Source: Lytechinus pictus
Taxonomy: Eukaryota > Echinodermata > Echinoidea > Temnopleuroida > Toxopneustidae
Direction of reading: 5' to 3'
DNA: 64,000 nt
Assembly (NCBI RefSeq): GCF_037042905.1
Contig: NW_026974140.1
Location: 14,062,001 to 14,126,000, forward strand
Under the pieces are notes generated by a model that saw only the letters and a program-made list of their open reading frames with translations, did not search any database and was not told the origin of the DNA. Positions within the stretch are counted from its first letter, which is position 1, and each line of letters starts with the position of its first letter. A program made the translations under genes and the position numbers. Below are positions 26,236 through 37,943 of the stretch, piece after piece.

Positions 26236-26631
26236 TTATAACTACCACGTGATGTCATATAATTATGAAGAAGGGAGCAGTACGCCGCGCCCGCTAACTC
26301 CGGGAAGCTCCGACGCCGACGCCGAAGCTCTCAAACCAAGCCTGGCGAAAATCATCGAAATCGATGGATATAGCGCCAACGTCAACAGACCCGGGTACCC
26401 AACATTATAACAACAACAAGAAGAAGACCGGCAGGAAGTTGGTTGGATATTCGATATTCGATATTCAAAAATTAGGGGTCTTGAAAGCTAACTAGGGGGT
26501 TAAACAGGTGCAGCACGTCTTGGGCAACCATAACAACACTGTCACTGGCCTGCCCTAGTAAGAGGACATTCAGGGGACAAACGTCAGTGAATAAAAGGGC
26601 AGAAAATTGTTATTTTTTTTATTTTTCTTTT

Positions 26632-27135
26632 CAAGGGGCCCCCAGGGATATCCCGACGGCCTAGCCAGGGTAACCATGTATCCTATCTTGTATAACTGGA
26701 CTCGGGCAACAAGATATGCACTAGTTTAACCCGGCGCATGCACATTTAGGGGGCTCAAATTAAATAAATTAAAGGAATAAAGGGCTATTTATCGCATCTT
26801 TTCAATTTAAAAAAGTATTTTTTGCAAGGGGCCCCCAAGGACATCCCGACGGCCTAGCAATGGTAACCACGTATCCTATCTTGTAGAACTGGACTCGGGC
26901 AACCAGATAAACACTAGTTTAACCCGGTGCATGCACATTTAGGGGGCTCAAATTAACAAAATTAAAGGAATAAAGGGCTTTTTATCGCATTTTTTCAATT
27001 AAAAAAAACTTTTTTTTTTCAAGGGGCCTCCAGGGATATCCCGACGGCCTAGCAAGGGTAACCACGTATCCTATCTTCTAGAACAGGACTTGGGCAACAA
27101 TATACACACTAGCTTGACCCAGCGCATGCACATTT
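26632..27135 (+). repeat. Three direct 190-bp units in the left foldback arm
   Basis: Units start with CAAGGGGCC at 26632, 26825 and 27020. Each contains CCCGACGGCCTAGC, GTATCCTATCTTSTA, GACTYGGGCAAC and GCGCATGCACATTT. Some pieces are shared with the inverted units of the right arm. Confidence 0.9.
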
Positions 27136-29105
27136 GGGGGGGGGTAAATTAACAAGGAATACGGGCTATTTCAAGCATGGGGAACCACGGTCCCCCCATC
27201 CGTTAGGGTTGCCGCCAATGGGTAAAGTAAAAAACAACAAAGAAAGAGAGAAGACAAAAATAAAAGAGAGAGAAGCGAAAGGGAGAGATAGGAAAGAAAA
27301 GGAGGGGGAAAGGGAGAGAAAGAGAATGGAGGGGTCATATTATTGTATGACCAGGATATTTTATGATTATGCCCTGAACATTAGGGCGAAGCTCAATGCG
27401 AGATTAGAACAAAAAAGAGGGGGCACACCATGGCGCACGCAGCAAATATTTGCTTAATAATAAGTCTCGAGCGAGCGAAGTGAGCGAAAAAAATCACCTG
27501 TAATTTTGAGATTGATTTTGACATGAAATGCAGAAAATGACATCATATCTTTCATCTTCCTTTTCTTTCTTTCCTTTTATTATTTCTTTTTTGTTCTCGG
27601 TTGTAGAACTTTTTTTTTTTTGGGGGGGGGCAGTGCTATGCGGTTCGGGTCCGGGGCAATGACGGCACCAGGGTTTTTAACCTAGGATGAGGCAAACAAA
27701 CATTTTGGGGCCGGGGGGATGACACACATTTTTAAAAAAATCGAGCGAGAGTTGCGAGTTAATTTTATTTTTATATGCAGTCCCTACTGAATGAAAAAGG
27801 GACCTGTTAAGGATCAGCTGTTTCCATTAATTGGGTTATGAAGATGATATCTCACCAAATAAATAGTGCGAGCGCGAAGCGCGAGCCGAAAATTTTTGAT
27901 ATCCGGGATGATACCTGGCCGTTCTAAGCTTTTTTTTAAATTATGAACTGAATGGCTATCTAATTCGCTGAAAATATATCATTTTTGAAAATTATGAATT
28001 CGCAGGATAATGTATCTTGCTAAAACGAATAATGAAAACTCTAATAATATTGGATTTTTAAGCCCCATGTGAAAAGATAATCATTAATAACTGCGAGCGC
28101 GTAGCGCGAGCTACATTTTTAATTTTATATAATGGCCTGAAAGATTTATGTTAGTGACTAAAATTGTTGGGAGCTAAATGCTGTGACGGTGAATGGATGA
28201 GAAAATTGTTAAAATTTAAAGAACTAAAAACATTTTTGGAGAATTATATACATTTTTTTTCCTTCAAATTTCGGGGGGGGGGGGGGCTCAATGGGGCCTC
28301 CCCATTCGGTGGCGCCATGCACTGTTCTGGGGCGGAGCCCCCGGAACCTCGTGATATTTTTAAACATTGCAGATGGCCATTTTTTATCAAATCGCGGGTA
28401 CATACACCACATATTATATTAAGTTCAACGCAGTTGCGGATAATAAACAAAATATGTTGAGGCAGCACACCAAAGCAAATGTGGAATAGTTAATTTTGAA
28501 AAAGTAGCCAGCGAGCGAAGCAAGCCAGAAAATTTTGGCCTTTAAAATGATTTTGAAATTAAATTCTAATTATGTGATAGTAGCTTTGGAAATTTAGTCG
28601 ATCAATCAATCAATAGATTTGGAATTAGTCACGCGATATCGTCTAAAAGAGACATTTTAGTTCATTAAAATTTATTGGAGGGGTATAACTCCTTGCTAAC
28701 TAAATAAATTGAAGGCTAAACATGCAAAATAAAATGTCTCATGAGAATCATTCGAAGATCATAGGAGCTTTATACTCATATTTTATATCATGACAATACG
28801 TTTTGTATCGATATACGCCCCCATCTTTTCTCCAAGAGATGACGATCTACAACAGAAAGCTAAAGATATTCATTCGACCCAACCCATTCTCATTTTTTTT
28901 TTTGGTAAGTTGATTACAAAAAAGAGTATGTATAATGATTAGACTGATTATATAAACAAAGAATGAGCAACCACTGAACAAATTTTGTGCAAATGAAAGA
29001 AAAATACAGGTGTCACTAAGATTTCGGAACTATTTTATTGGCGGAGGAATTAGGACTTAGTATAATACTAGTAGATGAATAAGATCTGCTCATGAGATGC
29101 TTTAA
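27136..29105. other. Middle segment of the foldback element
   Basis: Unpaired loop between the arms. It contains purine-rich DNA (27236-27330), a 14-nt G run (28273-28286) and four short GC-rich near-palindromes (27470, 27868, 28093, 28510) in AT-rich DNA. Open frames of up to about 107 codons here have no recognisable domain. It may include one or more other repeats captured by the element. Confidence 0.6.
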
Positions 29106-29440
29106 CGAGTTGCCCCCTAAATGTGCATGCGCCGGGTCAAGCTAGTGTTTATCTGGTTGCCCGAGTCCAGTTCTACAAGATAGGATACGTGGTTACCCTT
29201 GCTAGGCCGTCGGGATATCCCTGGGGGCCCCTTGAAGAAATACTTTTTAAATTAAAAAAATGCAATAAATAGCCCTTTATTCCTTTAATTTTGTTAATTT
29301 GAGCCCCCTAAATGTGTATGCGCCGGGTCAAACTAGTGTTTATCTGGTTGCCCGAGTCCAGTTCTACAAGATAGGATACATGGTTGCCCTGGGTAGGCCG
29401 TCGGGATGTGGGGGCCCCTCGAAAAGAAAAAAAAAAAATA
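29106..29440 (-). repeat. Two inverse 190-bp units in the right foldback arm
   Basis: The right arm carries two units with the inverse words AAATGTGCATGCGCCGGGTC and GCTAGGCCGTCGGGATATCC. The left arm has three, so the arms differ by one unit. Confidence 0.88.
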
Positions 29441-29859
29441 ACAATTTTCTGCCCTTTTATTCACTGACGTTTGTCCCCTAAATGTCCTCTTACTAGGGCA
29501 GGCCAGTGACAGTGTTGTTATGGTTGCCCGAGACGTGCTGCACCTGTTTAACCCCCTAGTTAGCTTTCAAGACCCCTAATTTTTGAATATCGAATATCGA
29601 ATATTGGTCCAACTTCACACGCGTTTGAATATCGAACCGGAATATCAAACCAACTTCACAGTTTGAATATCGAATATCGAATATCCAACCAACTTCCTGC
29701 CGGTCTTCTTCTTGTTGTTGTTATATCCATCGATTTCGATGATTTTCGCCAGGCTTGGTTTGAGAGCTTCGGCGTCGGCGTCGGAGCTTCCTGGAGTTAG
29801 CGGGCGCGGCGTACTGCTCCCTTCTTCATAATTATATGCCATCACGTGGTAGTTATAAA

Positions 29860-30222
29860 TAAGTGGTGGGAACGACTTATAAGTGGTGGGAACGACTTAT
29901 AAGTGGTGGGGAACGACTTATAAGTGGTGGTAACGACTTATAAGTGGTGGGAACGACTTATAAGTGGTGGGAACGACTTATAAGTGGTGGGAACGACTTA
30001 TAAGTGGTGGGAACGACTTATAAGTGGTGGGAACGACTTATAAGTGGTGGGAACGACTTATAAGTGGTGGGAACGACTTATAAGTGGTGGTAACGACTTA
30101 TAAGTGGTGGGAACGACTTATAAGTGGTTGTAACGACTTATAAGTGGTGGGAACGACTTATAAGTGGTGGTAACGACTTATAAGTGGTGGGAACGACTTA
30201 TAAGTGGTGGGAACGACTTATT
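29860..30222 (-). repeat. 20-bp tandem repeats, right arm, about 18 copies
   Basis: Inverse of the left-arm unit (GTGGTGGGAACGACTTATAA). Variants with GGTAACGAC recur every few copies and one copy has an extra G near 29909. There are more copies than on the left, which points to unequal expansion after insertion. Confidence 0.95.
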
Positions 30223-30262
30223 AAAAAAAATTTTTCATGCATGTCCCCTCTCGGGCTCCGTA

Positions 30263-30366
30263 GTATGGCGAGTAAAAAACAGCCGTTTTATTCATTTTTG
30301 TTTAAACCACCTACATGTATGTCGCTGGTACTTTGTTAAAAAGGCTGTTTTCGACTGGGCGTATAC
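30263..30366. mobile_element. 104-bp insertion nested at the right foldback terminus
   Basis: The right terminus matches the left one except for this extra block between GGCTCCGTA and TACGGCCG. The block starts GTATGGCGAGTAAAAAACAG and ends CTGTTTTCGACTGGGCGTAT, which are inverse variants. This suggests a small MITE that inserted after the foldback element formed. Confidence 0.7.
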
Positions 30367-31144
30367 GGCCGCCGTAGGAGAAATGTGGCTGAGGGATTAT
30401 TCATTGTTTTTCTCATTTTACTTTTTTTTCTTGGTCTTAAAATGTTCACCAATGAACAACGTCATCCCAGTCAGCACTGAAATTTAGGATGAAGGATATG
30501 AAAACATGACCTTGTGCAACGTTGGTCAATAAAGGGGTCAATAACAATAAATAATACAGATAATAGTTGTAAAGAATTTTCTGAAATCTCGACATTAACG
30601 GTCAAATTGGTAAGATAAATATTGAGGTCATAACCCTGAAAGTGACCACCGGCTGGGTGTTTATCATTTTAGTGCCCACCCCCTCGTTTCTATCCTTTTA
30701 AAGCATTAGGCCTATCCCCGAAAGATTAAAGAGCCTCATTTGACTATATCCAGTCTTTTTATAATTATGGTGTATTCGGGGCCGTTCGATTCTCGTCTGT
30801 TAAGACAGATAACATGCTTTTTAATATTCTCTTTAGGTTGCTTTCATCATTTTTGATTGATTGTTTCTCAAGAAAATAAATCAAAGTTTCTTTTGCCCTT
30901 GACACTCGACTTGTTATCTCGACAACGCGTGTCGTCTGCTATGCTGCTACATCATGCGTGCTGTGCTGAACTTTTGCCAATCGCATACCGGTAAATTCGT
31001 ATCACAGTATACAGATTACAGTCCGTACTGCGTCTGAGCTCAACACGGGACAAACTTCACCAAACACTCTTTGATTTCAGTCAGTCTTCTGGTTGTATTA
31101 TATTATCGAGGAAGAATTAATTTTGAATTGAAGTTTGATGCACC

Positions 31145-32798
31145 ATGATAATTCATTTGCGATTTTCAATCAATATCACAGGTGAGTAACATTTTGAAGG
31201 TCGAACCTCCTGCGAACCTCTTCCTTTTTCTAAAATGATATGAGGAGCGGATAGCACCTGTAAACCACCGGGGCAGTATCGGCATGTGAGTAATATCGCC
31301 AGGGGTGTATGGTGCTGGTGATCAAGCTTTTCGTGCTTCTTTAGGGCCATTCTCCGAAAAGGGGCACCAAAGGACATTTTCGTGTCTCCAACCTTCTCTA
31401 GGCTATAAACCATAATTTAATTCATCAGGAAACCAATTTTTTGACTTTTATTTATACTACAGAATATGTTGAGTAAAATTAAAATCAACTGAGGTCACCA
31501 CACCTCATGAAAAAATTATATACGACAGCACAAAACATATATGTGCTCATTTTACCCATGTCTCCAGCGACCTGTGTGATTATATTTCATACTCCCGCTC
31601 TTTACCGTAATATCCGAACTTCATGTTTTGTCCACTAATTTATAGTGCCTTCGGTGCCTAAATAAAAAAGCATATTGCTGAGCGAAAAAACTTTTGTATA
31701 TTTTTTCCTGCGGTCTTAGCGAAGGTGTCTCCAAATCGGGATAAGATACGTTACTTTTTGTATGATGCCCTAAAAAGAACGAAGACAATAATGCAGTGAT
31801 CTGTATTTCGGTGTAGTGAATGAAGTCCATTTCAAGGCTATATAAATACAAATAGTGTATACTGAATCTCTATAATAATGAATATATTCAGACACAAAGT
31901 TTTCAATTGTGTATGTTACCATAAGGTAAAATAAGATACGTTACTGAAACTTTGCTCTATTACAGAAAAATAACTTGGTTAACAAAGTTATAATGTATTT
32001 TGTTTTAGAGCACTCTACATTGCTTATGGTAATACATGGGAGTTACGAAAGAAAAGGTTGTTATTTTGTGAAAACACAAGGTTGATCCTAAAGGCCGTCA
32101 AATACGTTACCGTCAAATACGTTACCGCATTGCGCGTTGATAGGCCCATTCGCGCATTTTCTAATTTTGCACACGCTTTTAGCGCTTCTCCACCCTTCAA
32201 AGCATTGAGCGTTACGTGCTGAGAGTCTGATGGAGATGTAAGGCTTCTCGCCGTTTGTTATTCATCCCAGCTACGTGGTTGGTAAGAATTTTCATTTTTT
32301 GAATATTGACAGAATATAGTTCATTTATCTGTTTGAGTACTATGATACATTTGAGAGTTATTTGAAGTTGATGGAACAGTTATAGGCTTAAGACATCTAA
32401 CACGTATGCCTGCGATTGTTTAGTGTGTGTGATAGCTCGCATGAACATTATAATGTTACCAGACAGGCACGGTAACGTATCTTACCCGACTGGTAACGTA
32501 TCTTATTAGATATTAATGTCATGTTTTTACGTACACGACGACTAACTATTTTATATTTATTTGTTATTAATTATAAAATAATGTACATATAAAACTCCCA
32601 TGCTGATATTTTTCCTCTCTGTCTGTCTCTCGTTTATTTCAGAGAAAAAAAAAGACATGGGTAAAACGCCTGCTGAGATCCGGAAAGTCAGAGAGAAAAT
32701 CTGAGTTAACCATCAAACAGTTGACACTAATCGAAGATTTGGCCAAAAAATATAAAGAAGCACAAATTAAGTAAAAGGATCAATATAAGAATTTGCAG
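31145..32798 (+). other. Weak candidate two-exon transcript
   Basis: An ATG in good context (CACCATGA, 31145) leads to a full-consensus donor, CAG|GTGAGT, at 31181/31182. The next good acceptor follows a pyrimidine run (CTGTCTCTCGTTTATTTCAG, ending 32642). Joined, the phase carries on through a second ATG (32657) reading MGKTPAEIRKVREKI and then a TGA at 32702. Another frame of the same exon is open from 32643 to about 32775 and is lysine-rich (KSELTIKQLTLIEDLAKKYK), so a frameshift may separate the halves. A CAG|GTGAC donor ends the exon at 32798. The MGKTPAE start recalls a family of Lys/Arg-rich invertebrate proteins near transposons. I cannot confirm this. Confidence 0.25.
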
Positions 32799-35088
32799 GT
32801 GACAAATATTTGGACAGCATTACTTGTATTTATGCACTTTCCATATCCTCCCATTTTTCGAACAATTTACAAAGAAAAGGAATCCTTTCCCTGTGATGCA
32901 AGAATGATGAAAATGGCATATTTCTATAAAAAAGGAAAATAATGACGTTAATAATTTTTTTTCGGAAAACATTTCTTTTTTTATGAGCAAGTTAATGATG
33001 TAATTCCCTTACAATTTTCTTCACATTTAATTTACAGAAATCCTTTAAAAAATCCATTTATCAAATATGATACAGTAAAGTTTTCCTATTCAACTAACCC
33101 CAAATTAAAACAAAATGAATGAGAGATGCTATTTGTTCTGAAATATTTGTTCTGACATATCTTAAAGGGGTATGGTTGCATCAATGCTTGCAAAAACAAT
33201 CCAAAATGTCATTTAAACGTGACAAATTATGAGGGGATGACATTAACAACTTGCTCATTAGAATATGTTTTCTGAAAATGTAAAATTTTGAAATATAATA
33301 TTTTCCTTACTTGCTGTCGGTTGTTATCCGGTTTGTATTTTCCTTCTTAAATCATGCTAATCATTTTTTTACCCGGCTTTTTGCTTTAATACGTGCCACA
33401 TTATGTACAAGCGGCAACATAATGTTAATTGTCAACTGATATGTGGAAGGAGAATATTTCGATTCCGTAGTCTAGTTGTTTTGTCTTGGCTCTCTGAATG
33501 TACAAAAATATGAAAAAGTAGAATCCGTCAATATAGTGTAAGCTTTAATGTACCGAAATATTTGAGTGGATGATGAATCAGATGTGCTACAAAGACATTT
33601 TAATTACTTGAGAGTTGTGTCTGCTACGTTAAAATTTTAAAAACAAATTTTATGACAGAACATGTGGAAATACATTAATTTATACAAATCTTTTTATAAC
33701 TATTCAGCGTGATTAATTGTTAAGAATGAGATCTTTTATACAATTTAAGAAGGTTCTTTTTTTAGGAGCAGAGCCGAAACACCAAGTATAGCCCAAGTGA
33801 AATTTCATTGTACTTAAAAATTTAAATTATCAACAGTCAAATACGTTACCCTACGTTGCAGTTATATATTTGTCTAAACACTCGGATGTAATCAAATTTA
33901 TCATGTTTTTCCAAACTGCATGATGTTACATATTTCATTAAAAGTTAACAAAGCTACATAATAGACTGTACACATTAGAAATCAAAAGCTTTGGTCATAT
34001 ATTTGAAACAGTATTATAATTATGTCTGAGGTGAATTTTGTCTGTGTTTGTTTATCGGTGCATAATTTTATTTACTGAACTATGTCAAGGTGATCATCAT
34101 AAATAATCATTACGTTCGAGGTGGATATAACATTTTGATGTAAGACAAAATGCAAGAGTGAGTTTACGCATGTTACTATTATAAGTCACAGTAACAACAT
34201 TTTGTAGTATTGATGTCTGTAAGATATGTTACCATATTGACATATTACAGTTATATATTTGCCTTGCACTCGCAGGTAATAAATTTGATGATATTGTTCC
34301 ATCTTAATAGTGTTAGATATATTATCAATGAGTTTATAGAAGGAAATGGACTACGTTGTGCACTTTAAATCAAAAGTTTAGCTCATACATTTCAAACAGA
34401 ACATAATCATGTTATTGCGTCACAGTAACAACATTTTGTATCATAGATGTCTGTAAGATACGTTACCATATTGACATATTACAGTTATATATTTGCATGC
34501 ACGTATATATGCTATAGATGAATACATGACTTTGCATTACTGAGTAGTGTTTTTTAATCGGGATTATAAATCTGAATGTTCCTAGTTGATAATTCGTTTG
34601 GATGTAAAATATATTGCACGATTGAGTTTATCGTTATCTTTAGGTATAAACTGGTCACAGTAAACGAAATTTCGTGGAAGTATGTCAGATACGTTACCAA
34701 TTTTCTCTTTTCTTGTAATTCAGAATGTATGAAATATGTAGTAAAGTGTGCTTACAATGAAATTTCTTTAATAATTTCAGTATTTATGTATGATTTTTAT
34801 TAATGTTTCAAAGCAATATAAGATCAAATTGTATTAGAGATATGAATTGCAATTTAGGTAATGTATTTTATCTGAAAATATACTATTTTTTTCGCGCTGA
34901 TTTTGACTTACAGACTTCTAACATTTATCATTTTGATACATCTCGACCAATCAAATGTCAAGAATTACTTTTTAATCATGTGTGTATATTAGTTACGTTT
35001 ACTTTGAAATATTTACTGATACTATTGGTCCACAAGTGATACATCCACAGCGATTTTTCTTGTCTAAGGCCTAATGGTAACGTATCTG
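31743..35088. repeat. Cluster of 11 ATACGTTACC motifs
   Basis: Forward copies (ATACGTTACY or one-off) lie at about 31746, 31936, 32102, 32117, 33841, 34224 (ATATGTTACC), 34458 and 34689. Inverse copies (GGTAACGTAT) lie at 32471, 32492 and 35076. Most are preceded by AAG or CAA, giving a 12-13 bp consensus AAGATACGTTACC. I did not notice the motif elsewhere in the window. Between 33836 and 34700 the motif sits in degenerate units of about 230 bp. Confidence 0.8.
34184..34497 (+). repeat. Two direct copies of an about 80-bp block around the motif
   Basis: Blocks at 34184-34263 and 34418-34497 match over GTCACAGTAACAACATTTTG, GATGTCTGTAAGATAYGTTA and CCATATTGACATATTACAGT, at a spacing of 234 bp. 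A third, decayed copy lies near 34655-34700 (GTCACAGTAAACG then CAGATACGTTACC), and a partial copy near 33836-33870. Confidence 0.88.
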
Positions 35089-35585
35089 ACGGGTGGTAAA
35101 AACTATGTAAAAAGGTGTTCAAGTTCAATGCTATTTCTTGAAAAATATGTTGGGGTCAAAAATCACCCGTTTGTTGTTATGTGTTCTCGAAGTATTAAAG
35201 TTTCTGAATTCAAATGAGTTTAATTAATTTTCGTATGTCAAAATTTGAAAGTTTGTCCAATCCTATTGGTGCACTTTTGTGGAGAATGTACCTTTAGACA
35301 TGTTAGATTGAGTTTTTGGGGAGAACGTATGATTGTTGTGCGCTTTTGGACAGTATTGATAATTCGTGACTGATAGCAATTTCTCAAGTATTACTGCACC
35401 TGTATTTTGTTTTGATTTTGTTGTTGGACTAGGCATGTAAAAAGTGAGGGACAATTGAGAAGAAGAGAAAGATATGCGTAAAATTAAGGAATGATTATTT
35501 AGTTTTCATTATTTATTTTCTATCATTTAGTAGTGAAGCTTAGTCTCTCACTCTTGTAGAATTGTAGATATATTGAAGACAATAG
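35089..35585. other. No gene seen
   Basis: AT-rich spacer between the motif cluster and the next repeat. Confidence 0.5.
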
Positions 35586-35806
35586 GATAATGAGCCAAAA
35601 TTTTTGAGGGTATTATGAAACGTAGCGTATCGGGCCAAAACTAAAGTTGGAAGCGAGCGAAAATCTTGACATTTTTTATTACTAAACTCCAAATTTGTGA
35701 TAGATTCTGACATGATGATTTCACCATTTTCTCTTTCCTTTTCTCTTTTATTTCTCGGTCGTGAAAAATTTTGGGGGTCTGAGGCCCCCAAGCCCCCCCC
35801 CTCATC
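35586..35806 (-). repeat. Interspersed repeat with GAGCGA word and C-run end
   Basis: Runs from GGATAATGAGCC through AAGCGAGCGAAAAT to TTTCTCGGTCGTGAAAAATT and then GGCCCCCAAGCCCCCCCC. The same succession of words occurs at about 27470-27640 and in part at 4980-5066, so these are copies of one family. The orientation given is arbitrary. Confidence 0.6.
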
Positions 35807-37256
35807 TGTATGCCAGTGATTGAAGAGAATTGGTAAAGAGAAGACAAGATGGAATTGAATTATTAGATAAACATTTAAAACAATAAGAGAGATGGCCAGG
35901 TGGCCATATAAAATTATGAATCAAGTCAGTAGAAAGTGTAATAGTTAATGAAATTGTGATTACCCATTGTTACATGTATACCGACTGTTAAGCAGTAAAC
36001 TTGCACATTTTCTATTTGACATTCAGTTTTATCAAGTTTTATGTCAAGAAGCTTGAATTAATTGTTTGATAGGCTTGTTACCTGTATGTTTCATGAATAA
36101 ATCTGTAAAGAAAAAGCGGTAAGTAATTTTAACATTTGTCTGAATTGATCCCAAAATAGCTTGATAATTGATGGGGGGGGGGGGGGGGTAGTGCACTGTG
36201 CTCTCAGTATAATCAACTCGTTCCGTGCAATTAGAGGGTATTGTCAATGCTGATAAGTCAGTTTATGTTCATCTGAATTTTGAATAGTCGAGATATGTGA
36301 AACGCTTCTACTAATGGAAGTTCTTAAGTTTTGAATACTTGCAAACACCACTGGTCCTTCAACTTTGTTTTCAGACCCTTGTCAAGGATTTGGTCTTTTT
36401 TGATAATTAGGACGAATATTCTAGGGCTTTCAAAGGAATGGGATAGGGGCGGTTAGAGCCAGAGAAGGCAAAATTAGGTGAAACTTGATTGATTCATTGT
36501 GGAATTATTTTCTTGGAAAAGAAAATGGAATCGTGGAATTTCATCATATATTCACCACTGAATTGAAATCTTATTTCTAGATTTTCAGATGTGTAGAAAT
36601 AGGTTATTTGTGTATGTTATGGGTAATGTGCCTACCCAGAGGTCTCTAGTCCCCTAAGCCACCCTTATCCAAGAAACCAGGAGACAGCGACAATGACCCC
36701 CTGACATGCCTGGTTTGTGGCATCCTGCTCAGTCTAGAACGTGTACCTCATACATTCATTGTATTGAATGTTCAGAAATGTTCTGGCCTCTTGTTAGGGG
36801 AGTACCTTGAGTCTAATAATGTCTCTGCTGATCTTCCATGAGCTTCTCTTGATGAAAGAAAACAACCCGATGATGTCCACCAAGTTAATGAGTCCTAATT
36901 CTGAACTGGGTAATGACTCTCGGCTTGTCTGTCTATCAGTCTGCACCTTTATCCTTGTCATAATCAAGCCTTTGCTGGATGGAGCCTTGATGTGATACTA
37001 CTATCTTTGAACTTGTGAACTCATGGATGCACTGATCTCTATTAATACTGGCACATAGTCTGCCATGTTGATCTGCCATTTATTGATGAGATTGTTACAT
37101 GTTCAGTGTGTTTATTTAGCCCTTTTAACATTCTCCTTAACTCACTGCTTTTAAGCAACTGTGAGCTCCAAGAATGTAATTTATTTACTTTAAAACCTGA
37201 TAAAAAATTATTATTTTCTTTGCTAAAGTGTAGGCTATGATACAGTAGTGTACTAG
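35807..37256. other. No gene seen
   Basis: Contains a 16-nt G run (36173-36188). A block at 36600-36960 is less AT-rich than its surroundings but has no frame with recognised homology. Confidence 0.5.
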
Positions 37257-37683
37257 GACACTGTTCTCACTACCTTCCTAAAACTAGTTTACTGGAAACT
37301 AGTTTTATAGTGGAAACTAGTTTAATGTTTAATGAGAACGGTCGAAGCGATCTTCCAAACCAGTTCATAAGACCACCTTGCGATGTAGTTTTCAAGATCG
37401 CTTTGCCTCATTAAACTGGTTTTAGCATAAATGAGGACACAACCGTTTTTCGGGAAGTTATCTTCGCACATTTTGAGTGCGCTACTCTACACACTGTGTG
37501 TAGAATGCTTATGATGCGGTTTTGAATTTTGAAACGTGTCGCCCCACTGAGAGCGTTCCCATAGCAACAAGATCGCTTTACGTGAAGTGATGAAATGGGA
37601 ACGCTAGCAAAGCGATCTTCCAAACTGGTTTCCTTAGCCGGTTTCCAGTAAACTAGTTTTAGAAAGTGTAATGAGAATGGGGT
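37257..37683. mobile_element. MITE, about 427 bp
   Basis: The ends are inverse: the left has ACTGTTCTCACTACCTTCCT then AAAACTAGTTTACTGGAAAC, and the right has GTTTCCAGTAAACTAGTTTT then AGAAAGTGTAATGAGAATGG. The interior carries a second inverted theme (AAGCGATCTTCCAAACYRGTT against AAGATCGCTTT, three times). No coding capacity. Confidence 0.85.
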
Positions 37684-37907
37684 CTATGATTCCCTCAATG
37701 ATGCCATCTGCTACTGATACTGTAAAATTCCTCCACGTTCAAGTTTCTATCCATATTCCAGTCAGTACCATTTCATGTGATAAGAAATTTATTAAGTTCA
37801 GTTTAATGTAGCCATTGTAGGTAACTAACTCTGATGAGGGAGATATCACAGATACAGATAATAATGGGGAGGAAATGAGGATGGAAATGATTGGATGAAG
37901 AAGGGGT

Positions 37908-37943
<36 letters not shown>

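Larger units (their letters stand above)
25940..30395. mobile_element. TU-like foldback transposon, about 4.4 kb
   Basis: Two long inverted arms face each other around a middle of about 2 kb. The outer ends match (left CCTCAG at 25940 then TTCTCCTACGGCGGCCGTAT; right ATACGGCCGCCGTAGGAGAA ending near 30395). Inward come ACGGAGCCC and GGGGACATGCATGA, a block of 20-bp tandem repeats (26013-26235 left, 29860-30222 right), a unique inner block of about 390 bp, and tandem 190-bp units (three left, two right). This order of outer tandem repeats, inner domain and variable middle is the published layout of sea-urchin TU foldback elements, whose outer repeat is 15 bp rather than 20. No transposase was seen in the middle, so it is non-autonomous. 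I did not find a clear target-site duplication. Confidence 0.88.

Noticed and set aside
27134..28460. Open frames in the middle of the foldback element as a possible transposase
   Set aside because: They are Lys/Arg/Glu or Gly/Pro low-complexity translations with no DDE, helicase or reverse-transcriptase motif.
26013..30222. Regular short repeats that look like a CRISPR array
   Set aside because: The 20-bp units are head to tail with no spacers, in a eukaryotic foldback element.
31153..31413. 86-codon minus-strand frame
   Set aside because: No family resemblance that I can name, and it overlaps a strong splice donor on the other strand; left unannotated.
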